DNA of 64,000 nt. It comes from JBGSUZ01 sp964404895. GTDB taxonomy: Bacteria > Bacillota > Clostridia > Peptostreptococcales > Acidaminobacteraceae. The DNA lies in contig CAYOLV010000004.1 of NCBI GenBank assembly GCA_964404895.1, positions 124,001 to 188,000 of the forward strand, given 5' to 3'. Shown here piece by piece: positions 51,273 through 58,471 of this stretch (positions are counted from its first letter, which is position 1; every line of letters starts with the position of its first letter). The notes under the pieces were generated by a model. That model was not told the DNA's origin, did not search any database, and saw only the letters and a list, made by a program, of their open reading frames with translations. A program made the translations under genes and the position numbers.

Positions 51273-52466
51273 TTATTTTTGACCCTGATTCCAAATATTG
51301 AAAAAGACTTCCATTTCTTTTGCTAAATCTGGATTTTTCAACTTTTCTTTTGGAAAATCGTAGATCCCAAAGCTTTCGCCTCTATTTTCTGTTTTTTCAA
51401 TGAGAGGTTCTAGGACAACTGTATATTCTGTAACGTCTAAATTAGCTTTTTCCAAAAGGGCGTTGAGCTCCAAAGTCACTTTCGCCACGTTTTCCCAAGA
51501 GAGATCATCGGAATACAGATAAACGGTAATCAGACCTTTCATGGGCATTTCAGCCACGTCGTAAGTCGCGTCTCTTTTTAACTTGGCCATAGCAGAGGGT
51601 TCTCGGTCATCTAACTGAGCAATAATCATGTCAAAGTCATAGGGCATATTTTTCTCAATATAAGGTTCAACGAAATCTTCATAGCCTTCATTGAGCCGCC
51701 TATACGTGTTGGAACCACTTAAAACAGAACCTTCATAATCGTCACTTTCTACGTGACCAAAACTGTCTACATCAATTGAAAAATGAGTATCTGGACTGGT
51801 TTTTGAAGTTGCGCGAACCATATAGGTGTCAAACTTAAAATTATAGCTTGCCTTACTGATCTCTAAATCAAATGCGCTATAGTGTGCGTCAATATACCTC
51901 TGTGCGCTATCCTGAGCAAGTTTCCCAGATATGGGGTTTCCTGTGAAAGCATTAACCAGTGAAGCGATTCCCAAAATAATTCCAAGTCCCATGACCCCAC
52001 TAACTACTCTGATCAGCGTATGGCTCTTCTCAACTTTTGAGGTTTTTATCTCTTCCTTTAAGGTTGTTGCCACGTTCTCCTGATTTATCTCCTCAAGGTT
52101 TGTACCCTCCATAGGGCTTGTTCTTTCCTTATTTCTAGTAAAAGCAACCGTTAGCAACGCCCCTAATGCTACTCCCAGAAAAACAAATGTCAGGTAGATG
52201 AAGGTCATTGAAAATGCCCCCGTTAGGGTTTCTAAATATAATTTCTGTGCAAACATGCCGTCTGCCGCCATGGTGATAAATTGCCACATAAAGGTAATCA
52301 CACCGATGCCTAGCACTGCAAAGTGCCACTTATTTCTTAAGCCCACATAGGCGACTACACCTAGCAGTGGCAGAATCAAAAAATTATAAAATATGTTCGA
52401 ACCGTGGGACAATAAACCTGAAGCAAGAGTTCCAATCACTAGGATAGCTAGGGTCGACTTTTTCAA
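51273..52466 (-). CDS. Membrane protein with extracytoplasmic domain, unknown function
   Basis: A 397-residue protein. Hydrophobic segments near residues 5-24, 28-45, 48-67, 83-110 and 152-172 suggest five membrane helices with a charged linker (about 111-150) in between. The C-terminal 220 residues are soluble (beginning QDSAQRYIDAHYSAFDLE) and vaguely resemble YfjL-like/DUF3139-type Bacillus proteins, without certainty. The start is TTG at 52466 with AAGGAG eight bases upstream. Its promoter-palindrome region (52525-52557) is nearly identical to that of the neighbouring MFS transporter, so the two are probably coregulated. Confidence 0.6.
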   Translation of the reverse strand: MKKSTLAILVIGTLASGLLSHGSNIFYNFLILPLLGVVAYVGLRNKWHFAVLGIGVITFMWQFITMAADGMFAQKLYLETLTGAFSMTFIYLTFVFLGVALGALLTVAFTRNKERTSPMEGTNLEEINQENVATTLKEEIKTSKVEKSHTLIRVVSGVMGLGIILGIASLVNAFTGNPISGKLAQDSAQRYIDAHYSAFDLEISKASYNFKFDTYMVRATSKTSPDTHFSIDVDSFGHVESDDYEGSVLSGSNTYRRLNEGYEDFVEPYIEKNMPYDFDMIIAQLDDREPSAMAKLKRDATYDVAEMPMKGLITVYLYSDDLSWENVAKVTLELNALLEKANLDVTEYTVVLEPLIEKTENRGESFGIYDFPKEKLKNPDLAKEMEVFFNIWNQGQK

Positions 52467-52524
52467 AAGTTCATCTCCTTAATATTGTTATTCGAATAAT
52501 AATTATTACGTTTAATTAAGTTTA

Positions 52525-52557
52525 ATGATATGTGATTTCAGAATATTTGTAAATATT
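52525..52557 (-). promoter_or_regulatory. Promoter with palindrome, copy 1 (ahead of the membrane protein)
   Basis: TTTACA (52548-52553), 17-bp spacer and TATCAT (52525-52530) on the minus strand. The -35 lies inside the palindrome AATATTTGTAAATATT (52542-52557). A 26-bp stretch (52532-52557) is identical to 54114-54139 ahead of the MFS transporter. Confidence 0.65.
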
Positions 52558-52616
52558 GTCATAAAACTTTAATATTTATTAATTTCAAGCAAAGACCAAT
52601 AGAATCCAAGAAAAAG

Positions 52617-52645
52617 CAAATAAAAAAACTCTCTCCAGAGTTTTT
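52617..52645 (-). terminator. Terminator of the MFS transporter gene
   Basis: AAAACTCT / AGAGTTTT, eight pairs with a GGAG loop, followed by TTTATTTG on the minus strand, about 30 bp after the stop codon. Confidence 0.85.
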
Positions 52646-52674
52646 AATTCCTCATGGAAAGAGTTTATCTAATA

Positions 52675-53934
52675 TTAATGATCACCGCTTAAGTTCAATT
52701 CTACACTTAGGTGCCTCGTCAAAAGTTGTAAAATCACCAACCCCAGACTGAGTAATAATAATCCCATACCTAACTTCATAAATCCGCTAGTCACCACAAG
52801 CTGATCACTGGTACCGAAGAGCAATCCAAAACCAATAGAGGACAGTCTCAACAACATTGAATAACCGGACTCAACACCTGCACGGATTTCAGAAGCGGTA
52901 TTTTGATGTAAGACATTTATGCTTTCAATTTCAACGGCGGTAAATATGCCAAGAGCTAATGGCATAATCAAAAGTCCCCACCATCCTGGGGTTTGTCCAA
53001 GCAGAATAAATAAGCAGCTATAGACAACACAAATCAAGCCTAGGCTTTTTCGAACGAAGTTCTGCCACTGAACCGATTCTCCAAAACGTTCTAGGAAGTG
53101 ATTGGACAAGGCCTGAAAACCTCCGAATGCAAGGGAAACAAATCCAAAGAATACGATTGGCAGCGGAATCATTTGGCAGTAATTTTGCCAAAATTCATCG
53201 ATGTATATAATACTGGCACCTGTCATTAAGCCACCAATCAGCGCTGGCAATACCCCCTTGTTTTTAAACAACTGGGTCAAACCCTGCCAATAGACCTTCG
53301 ACCAATGAGTTTCATTAGCTTCCGAAGTGCTTTTAAGAACAGGTTCTTTCAGCTGATATGAAAAGCAGACTGCCCCTGCACAACTGAGTAGACTCAACTG
53401 ATAATTAAGGGTCATGTTAAAATGTGCTGCCATAAAACTGCCTGAAAGGGCCGCTAGAATATAGCTGATTAACTTCCATTTTTTCAGCCCAGCTAAACAA
53501 CTGGCAAAATGGTCTTCATCGCCACCTGCTAATAAACTGTCATAGAGGAGGGCGTTGACAGAACCGCTGCTGAAAGCACCGTAGGTTGCTGAAATGACAA
53601 CGGACAGAGCAAAGGCAGCAAAGCCACTGAGCAGTAGTAAACTGTTGCTAAAAAAGGCCAATATTGCACTGGCAAGAATAAGCTGTTTTCTACCAAATCG
53701 GTCTGCCCAAATGCCGCTTGGAATTTCCATAGCCGTCAACACAAGGGCATAGATAAACTCCAGTATGACGGTATCGCCAACGCTGATGCCTTTAGAAGCC
53801 CAGTATAGCCGTTCAATCACGTAGCCAAAAATCAGGGCACGACAAAAATAGTACCCCTTCAAATGGTATAAATTGTGCCGTGCAAGATTTGATAGTTGTA
53901 GCTTTTGTTGTTTATATTGAAATAACTGTTTCAT
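52675..53934 (-). CDS. MFS transporter (multidrug-efflux-like)
   Basis: A 419-residue major facilitator protein with about 10-12 hydrophobic segments. Between helices 2 and 3 the segment GIWADRFGRKQLILASAIL is the MFS signature loop (GxxxDRxGRK). The closest general type is drug:proton antiporters such as Mef-like exporters, but no specific substrate can be read. The ATG at 53934 is used because AGGGAG lies ten bases upstream; a 12-codon longer frame has none. It is preceded by an 8-codon leader peptide and an SD-sequestering hairpin, an arrangement typical of antibiotic-inducible genes. It lies downstream of hydF with its own promoter. Confidence 0.82.
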   Translation of the reverse strand: MKQLFQYKQQKLQLSNLARHNLYHLKGYYFCRALIFGYVIERLYWASKGISVGDTVILEFIYALVLTAMEIPSGIWADRFGRKQLILASAILAFFSNSLLLLSGFAAFALSVVISATYGAFSSGSVNALLYDSLLAGGDEDHFASCLAGLKKWKLISYILAALSGSFMAAHFNMTLNYQLSLLSCAGAVCFSYQLKEPVLKSTSEANETHWSKVYWQGLTQLFKNKGVLPALIGGLMTGASIIYIDEFWQNYCQMIPLPIVFFGFVSLAFGGFQALSNHFLERFGESVQWQNFVRKSLGLICVVYSCLFILLGQTPGWWGLLIMPLALGIFTAVEIESINVLHQNTASEIRAGVESGYSMLLRLSSIGFGLLFGTSDQLVVTSGFMKLGMGLLLLSLGLVILQLLTRHLSVELNLSGDH

Positions 53935-53947
53935 AGTTGATAAACTC

Positions 53948-53997
53948 CCTTCATGTGGTTGAATCTGCATGTAAAACTAAATGCACCCATATGAAGG
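53948..53997 (-). promoter_or_regulatory. SD-sequestering hairpin ahead of the MFS transporter
   Basis: CCTTCATATG pairs with CACATGAAGG (one mismatch), enclosing an inner TGCAT/ATGCA stem. The 3' arm covers most of the transporter's AGGGAG ribosome binding site. Together with the leader peptide it is a plausible translational attenuator. Confidence 0.65.
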
Positions 53998-54022
53998 TTG
54001 TCGGTGGAGGCCTTGAATAGGC

Positions 54023-54049
54023 TTAATTAGGAGCTCTCGAAAGTGTCAT
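54023..54049 (-). CDS. Eight-residue leader peptide (MTLSRAPN)
   Basis: An 8-codon open frame, ATG at 54049 to TAA at 54023, with an excellent ribosome binding site AGGAGGT six bases upstream (54054-54061). It is much stronger than expected by chance and lies about 65 bp after the promoter, ahead of a hairpin that masks the MFS start region. Short peptides of similar size (for example those of erm, cat and msr(D)) sense ribosome-targeting antibiotics by stalling. No homology can be claimed for eight residues; function inferred from layout. Confidence 0.6.
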   Translation of the reverse strand: MTLSRAPN

Positions 54050-54106
54050 GAATTACCTCCTGAAATTATTTTATACATATTATTAATCCTAACGATACTT
54101 AAATTA

Positions 54107-54139
54107 AGAATACGTGATTTCAGAATATTTGTAAATATT
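54107..54139 (-). promoter_or_regulatory. Promoter with palindrome, copy 2 (ahead of the MFS leader)
   Basis: TTTACA (54130-54135), 17-bp spacer and TATTCT (54107-54112) on the minus strand, with the same palindrome (54124-54139) over the -35. It abuts the hydF stop codon and lies 65 bp from the leader ATG, the same distance as copy 1 to the membrane-protein start. Confidence 0.65.
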
Positions 54140-55350
54140 TATAGCACTTTCTTTTCTCTAAAAATTTCCAAACTTCTGTCCATAATGCCCGTGACGAGGG
54201 CTAATACCACGCCGTAATTGGTAATTGGCGTCCCCGCCGCTTCGCAGTAGGCAATTCGGGTCAGCATGGTCTTTTTGTTCAGCATACAAGAACCGCAATG
54301 GATCACCAAGTCGTAAACAGAAAGGTCTTTTGGCAGGTCATGACCCATTTTAAACTCAAAGTCGATGGTTTTGCCTGTAAATTTTCCTAACAATTTTGGA
54401 ATTTTTACTCTGCCAATATCTTCATGAGAGTGGTTATGGGTACAGCTTTCTGTAATCAACACCCGACTGCCATCTTTTAAAGCACTGACAGCGCTGGCCC
54501 CTTCCACAAAGGAGGACAAGTCCCCTTTTTGACGGGCAAATAAAATGGAGAAAGAGGTCAGCGCCATTCCCTCAGGAACTATTTTAGACACCTCGGCGAA
54601 GGCTTGAGAGTCCGTGACCACTAAGTCCACCTGTTTGAGCTCTTTAAGGGCACTTTCAAGTTCTGTATCTCTGACCACATGGGCTTTAATGCCGTGGTCG
54701 AGGCAATCTCTAATCAGTTGTGCCTGAGGTAGGATCAATCTGCCTTTTGGGGCTTCTGAGTCTACAGGGACTACCATGACTACGGTTCCATTGTAAGGCA
54801 CTAAATCTCCTAAAATAGAAGGATCATCTTCTTCACCTTGCATGGCTTCAATGAGTTTGTCTTTTAAATGATGCACATCTGAAAGGACGCTGCTGTTGAC
54901 CCAAATTCCCTCAGGGTGAATTTTTTCAATCTGCTCTTTTTGTTCAGAGCTCACCAAATCCGCTTTGTTAAAGACAGTCAAAAATGGAATATGGAATTGC
55001 TTAAATTTCTTATGAATTTCCTTAAAGTCCTGCTCCGCTTCCTCGCTATAAGTTCCTGCATCAAAGACGTAGAGGGCAAAATCTGTGCGTTCTAAAACCT
55101 TTAAGGCTCTATCTACTCTCAGTTCGCCAAGGGCTCCTTCATCGTCTAAGCCTGCGGTGTCAATAAAGACCACAGGCCCTAGAGGAATCAGCTCCATGGC
55201 TTTGGAAATAGGGTCGGTGGTGGTGCCTTTCACGTCTGAAACGATAGACACCTCTTGACCGATAATCCCATTCATGAGAGAGGACTTCCCTGCATTTCGT
55301 TTTCCATATATGGCAATATGTTTGCGGTTGCCACTTGGGGTTTGATTCAT
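54139..55350 (-). CDS. hydF: [FeFe]-hydrogenase H-cluster maturation GTPase HydF
   Basis: A 403-residue HydF. The GTPase P-loop GKRNAGKSSL is at residues 16-25, with switch and G motifs DTAGLDDEG and NKADL. The Fe-S cluster ligands sit in CTH at 303-305 and HCGSC at 351-355, as in characterised HydF. It is the scaffold that receives the diiron unit made by HydE and HydG and loads apo-hydrogenase. The ATG follows hydG by 73 bp. No hydrogenase structural gene is in the window. Confidence 0.97.
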   Translation of the reverse strand: MNQTPSGNRKHIAIYGKRNAGKSSLMNGIIGQEVSIVSDVKGTTTDPISKAMELIPLGPVVFIDTAGLDDEGALGELRVDRALKVLERTDFALYVFDAGTYSEEAEQDFKEIHKKFKQFHIPFLTVFNKADLVSSEQKEQIEKIHPEGIWVNSSVLSDVHHLKDKLIEAMQGEEDDPSILGDLVPYNGTVVMVVPVDSEAPKGRLILPQAQLIRDCLDHGIKAHVVRDTELESALKELKQVDLVVTDSQAFAEVSKIVPEGMALTSFSILFARQKGDLSSFVEGASAVSALKDGSRVLITESCTHNHSHEDIGRVKIPKLLGKFTGKTIDFEFKMGHDLPKDLSVYDLVIHCGSCMLNKKTMLTRIAYCEAAGTPITNYGVVLALVTGIMDRSLEIFREKKVL

Positions 55351-55423
55351 GGGTCTACCTCCGATAGAAGATGATTTTTAGCCACATGCTAAAAATAATT
55401 GATAACTAATTCTTTCAACAAAT

Positions 55424-56806
55424 CTATAAGAACAGGTCTCTTTCCCCTGCTTCGATTTTTTCCAGTTTAAGTTTTACCAATTGCTTAATGTCTTCTCTTT
55501 CAATCTTCTCAGTTTCCTTTTGAATGAAAGCCTTGCCTGTTTCAGCAAGCTCCGCATCTCCGTAGTCTTCAATGAATTCCATAAGGGTCATGAGGGCATT
55601 TGGGGTACAGACGTTGTGAATTTGTCCGCTTTTAGCCAGTTGCATGAAGCGGTCTCCCGTTCTGCCAGATCTGTAACATGCGGTGCAATAGCTTGGAATC
55701 AACCCTTCCCCAACCAACTCTTTAAGGACTTCAAGTGGGCTTCTTTCGTCCGAAACGTTAAACTGAGCTGTGTGGTTGCCGCTCTTTGTCTCTTCTTCTT
55801 TGTAACCGCCAACCCCTGCGCATGAGCCTGCAGAAATTTGAGAAACCCCTTGCTTAATGAGTTCTCTTCTCATTTGAGCATTTTCTCTGGTAGAGAGAAT
55901 AATCCCTGTGAAAGGTACGGCAACTCGAATGATGGTGACAATTTTCTTGAAAGTTTCATCATCGATTAAATAATCAAATTCACTGAGTTCCATGCCTTCT
56001 GCTTTTTTGATTCTCGGCACAGAAATGGTGTGGAAACCTACGCCAAAACGCTCTTCCAAATGTTCGTTGTGAAGCATAAGGGCTAAGAGCTCAAATTTCC
56101 AGTCGTAGAGACCGAAGAGCACGCCGCCGCCTACGTCTTCAATGCCCGCTTCCATGGCTCTGTCAAAGGCTGTGGTGTGATAGTCGTAGTTGCCTTTAAT
56201 GGATTTTGGGTGCACTCTCTCATAAGTCGGTTTGTGATAAGTTTCTTGGAATAAAATGTAAGTTCCGATTTTCTTGTCCAATAGTCTTTTGTAGTTCTCA
56301 ACAGTAGTCGCCGCAACATTGACGTTGACTCTGCGGATCATGCCGTTTTCATTTTGAGTGGAATAAATAGCGTCAATGGCATCTTCCACATAGTCGATCG
56401 GGCAGTTCACTGGATCTTCCCCAACTTCCAAGGCAAGACGCTTGTGTCCCATTTTTTCTAGAAGTCTGACTTCCTCTTGAATCTCCGCCATGGTGAGTTT
56501 TCTTCTTGAGAAAGTATTGTCCCGCTTGTAGCCGCAGTAAGTACAATTGTTCACGCAATAGTCGCTGATGTATAGCGGGGCAAAAACCACAATTCGGTTG
56601 CCGTAAATTCTATTTTTAATGTCTCCTGCTTGAGTAAAGAGCTTTTCCATTTGGTCATGGTCTGAAATTTGAAGGAGGATGGCTACGTCTTGATGGGTCA
56701 GCTTTTCCTGTCTCCCTGATTTGTCGAGAACAGCCTGTACCTGTGCATCTGTAGCATTTTTAGCTTCTTCTAAAAGATTTTCAATGTAGTCGTGTTTAAT
56801 AAACAT
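55424..56806 (-). CDS. hydG: [FeFe]-hydrogenase maturase HydG (tyrosine lyase, radical SAM)
   Basis: A 460-residue radical SAM enzyme. The SAM cluster motif is CVNNCTYCG (CxxxCxxC), and the C-terminal auxiliary cluster cysteines are in YCTACY and the later NVCTPN (CxxC-x22-C), a HydG hallmark. It splits tyrosine to CO, cyanide and p-cresol for the H-cluster. The start shares the A of hydE's TAA (TAATG), with GGAGGAGAG upstream; a five-codon longer frame is rejected. Expressed with TM1266-like regulator, hydE and hydF. Confidence 0.97.
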   Translation of the reverse strand: MFIKHDYIENLLEEAKNATDAQVQAVLDKSGRQEKLTHQDVAILLQISDHDQMEKLFTQAGDIKNRIYGNRIVVFAPLYISDYCVNNCTYCGYKRDNTFSRRKLTMAEIQEEVRLLEKMGHKRLALEVGEDPVNCPIDYVEDAIDAIYSTQNENGMIRRVNVNVAATTVENYKRLLDKKIGTYILFQETYHKPTYERVHPKSIKGNYDYHTTAFDRAMEAGIEDVGGGVLFGLYDWKFELLALMLHNEHLEERFGVGFHTISVPRIKKAEGMELSEFDYLIDDETFKKIVTIIRVAVPFTGIILSTRENAQMRRELIKQGVSQISAGSCAGVGGYKEEETKSGNHTAQFNVSDERSPLEVLKELVGEGLIPSYCTACYRSGRTGDRFMQLAKSGQIHNVCTPNALMTLMEFIEDYGDAELAETGKAFIQKETEKIEREDIKQLVKLKLEKIEAGERDLFL

Positions 56807-57852
56807 TAATCTCTCCTCCAATTCGTATGGTCACCCCGTGACATGTCTATTTTAAAACCAGCGCGGTTGATTCTGCCTTCTATGCACTTTCTACATTCGG
56901 CGGCTTCGTCTCCCGTGCAGATTTTCCCATCGTATAACAAGTACTTGTTTCTTGCCTCTGTAGGCGAAAGATTTGGCATGACCACATTTGCCCCAGCCTT
57001 TATGCCTTTCTCTCTGCCTTGACCGTCTAGGGACCCAAGGGCTGTGGTTGCAGGAAGCAACACTTCTGGCAATAACAGTCTGACAATGGCAAGGAGGGTA
57101 ACTGTCAATTCTACCGTGCCCCCCGTCTCGTCTTTGAGGGGTGTGTCGTGGTGAGGTATAAAGGGTCCAATCCCTGTCATGTGGGGTTGAAGGTTTTTGA
57201 GGAATCTTAAATCTTCTACCAAATGCTTATTTTCTTGACCTGGGAGACCCACCATAAACCCTGCACCCACTTGGAAGCCGATGTCCTTTAAGGTTTTCAA
57301 GCAGTCCATTCGGTTCTCAAAACTCATATTCGGGTGAAGGCTTTCATACAATTCTTTTGAAGCCGTTTCATGTCTCAGCAGGTAACGGTCTGCCCCTGCG
57401 GCATATATTTTTTCATAACTCTCTCTGCTGCGCTCCCCCACAGACATGGTAATAGCCGTGTCTGGGTAGCGTTTTTTTATGGCTGAAATCATTTCCACCA
57501 AGCGTTCATCTGTAAAATAGGGGTCTTCTCCCCCTTGTAAAACGTAGGTTCTGTAACCTAAGAAATAACCTGTTTCACAACAAGACAGCACTTCTTCCGT
57601 GGTGAGCCTGTAGCGCTCCACATCTGTATTTGCGGCTCTGATCCCGCAGTAGAGACAGTTGCATTTGCAATAATTGGTGAACTCAATGAGGCCTCTCATA
57701 AATACGCGGTCACCATAGACCCGCATTCTGGTTTCATGGGCTTTTTCAATGAGGTAATCCCGATTTTTTTCATCTAGATGATCCAGCAGATACAATAATT
57801 GTTCGTCTGTCAGGTCATGCTGAGATGCCAGTTGATCGATCAATGCCTTCAT
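56806..57852 (-). CDS. hydE: [FeFe]-hydrogenase maturase HydE (radical SAM)
   Basis: A 348-residue radical SAM protein with CKCNCLYCG (CxxxCxxC) at about residues 52-60 and a C-terminal set of cysteines (CTGDEAAECRKC) that can hold a second cluster. It contributes to the dithiomethylamine bridge/diiron unit of the H-cluster. The ATG at 57852 has AAGGAAGTG upstream; the 16-codon longer frame overlaps the previous gene. It follows the small regulator gene directly and precedes hydG with a 1-bp overlap. Confidence 0.95.
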   Translation of the reverse strand: MKALIDQLASQHDLTDEQLLYLLDHLDEKNRDYLIEKAHETRMRVYGDRVFMRGLIEFTNYCKCNCLYCGIRAANTDVERYRLTTEEVLSCCETGYFLGYRTYVLQGGEDPYFTDERLVEMISAIKKRYPDTAITMSVGERSRESYEKIYAAGADRYLLRHETASKELYESLHPNMSFENRMDCLKTLKDIGFQVGAGFMVGLPGQENKHLVEDLRFLKNLQPHMTGIGPFIPHHDTPLKDETGGTVELTVTLLAIVRLLLPEVLLPATTALGSLDGQGREKGIKAGANVVMPNLSPTEARNKYLLYDGKICTGDEAAECRKCIEGRINRAGFKIDMSRGDHTNWRRD

Positions 57853-57853
57853 T

Positions 57854-58105
57854 TTACACTTCCTTTTTAGAAATTGAGGTTTTGACGTACACGTGCTCAA
57901 TATTTCCCAGCTTTCCCGTCAAACTGTTGATGTCATTCAATTCTCCCACAACGGTGATTGAAATAACCGATACGCCAAATTCATCCATAGGGATGCCCAT
58001 GCGTCCTTTAATCAAGCCTTTGAAATTGCTGACCACCTCATTAAATTCGTGTTGCGTCTCGTTTGGCGCTTCAAGAATCGCGCTGATCACAGCTACTTTT
58101 GCCAA
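57854..58105 (-). CDS. Iron-only hydrogenase system regulator, TM1266-like (ACT fold)
   Basis: An 83-residue protein matching the TM1266 family (putative iron-only hydrogenase system regulator), an ACT/ferredoxin-like fold frequently encoded with hydE-hydG-hydF. The sequence opens AKVAVISAILEAPNETQHEFNEVV and ends with VYVKTSISK. The start is TTG at 58105; the ribosome binding site GGGAGG eight bases upstream is part of the hairpin 58112-58142 and can be masked by it. First gene of the maturation operon. Confidence 0.88.
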   Translation of the reverse strand: MAKVAVISAILEAPNETQHEFNEVVSNFKGLIKGRMGIPMDEFGVSVISITVVGELNDINSLTGKLGNIEHVYVKTSISKKEV

Positions 58106-58111
58106 TTAAAA

Positions 58112-58142
58112 AACCTCCCTTTCTCAAACTGAAAAGGAGGTT
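58112..58142 (-). terminator. Terminator/SD-sequestering hairpin ahead of the hyd operon
   Basis: AACCTCC (58136-58142) pairs with GGAGGTT (58112-58118) and is followed by TTTT on the minus strand. The 3' arm is the ribosome binding site of the TM1266-like gene. It could stop transcription, block translation, or both; an upstream CTCCC (58170-58175) offers a competing pairing. Confidence 0.65.
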
Positions 58143-58286
58143 GTAAATAAACATGGTTTTTTGACAAAATGGGGAGTTTGAACAACTTCATATCCTAATC
58201 AGGAATTGACCACGACCCACTTTGACCCAGTATTTATATGAACGTCTCCCTTCCAAGTCAGATGAACTCTTCTTTGTCAGGTTGCG

Positions 58287-58358
58287 GGCGCTTAGGTTGA
58301 GACCTTGCGCCATTTTAGTTTTATTAAATAGGTCGACATGGGTCTCAGGCTTTAACCT
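58287..58358 (-). promoter_or_regulatory. Structured leader RNA with possible pseudoknot ahead of the hyd operon
   Basis: Minus strand: AGGTT (58354-58358) and, after a 6-nt bulge, TGAGACC (58341-58347) pair with GGTCTCAACCT (58294-58304). The 36-nt loop contains GGCGC (58307-58311) which is complementary to GCGCC (58287-58291) just 3' of the stem, so an H-type pseudoknot can form. I do not recognise a known riboswitch class. It is followed by the masking hairpin at 58112-58142. A candidate new cis-regulatory RNA. Confidence 0.5.
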
Positions 58359-58387
58359 ACAAACCGATGAAGCTTCTATTTGTTAAT

Positions 58388-58416
58388 ATCTTATCAACAG
58401 AAAATGTGGCTGTCAA
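58388..58416 (-). promoter_or_regulatory. Predicted sigma-A promoter of the hyd maturation operon
   Basis: Perfect TTGACA (58411-58416), 17-bp spacer and TAAGAT (58388-58393). The -35 overlaps the 3' arm of the cdsB terminator. It gives a leader of about 275 nt before the TTG start at 58105. Confidence 0.6.
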
Positions 58417-58440
58417 CCTAATAAGTGCTGACAGCCACAT
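58400..58440 (-). terminator. cdsB terminator
   Basis: ATGTGGCTGTCA / TGACAGCCACAT, twelve perfect pairs with a 13-nt loop, then TTTTC on the minus strand, 32 bp after the cdsB stop. Confidence 0.85.
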
Positions 58441-58471
58441 TTATTTTATAATAATAACAACTTAGATTTAA

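Noticed and set aside
52532..54139. The 26-bp identical ends around the MFS gene as a target-site duplication of a mobile element
   Set aside because: No transposase or inverted ends; the repeats coincide with -35/-10 promoters at equal distance from two start codons, so duplicated promoters explain them better.
58287..58358. hyd leader as a TPP riboswitch because of a CTGAGA motif
   Set aside because: The other conserved TPP blocks (GGGGTGCCC and the ACCTGATCTGG side) are absent and the stem order differs.
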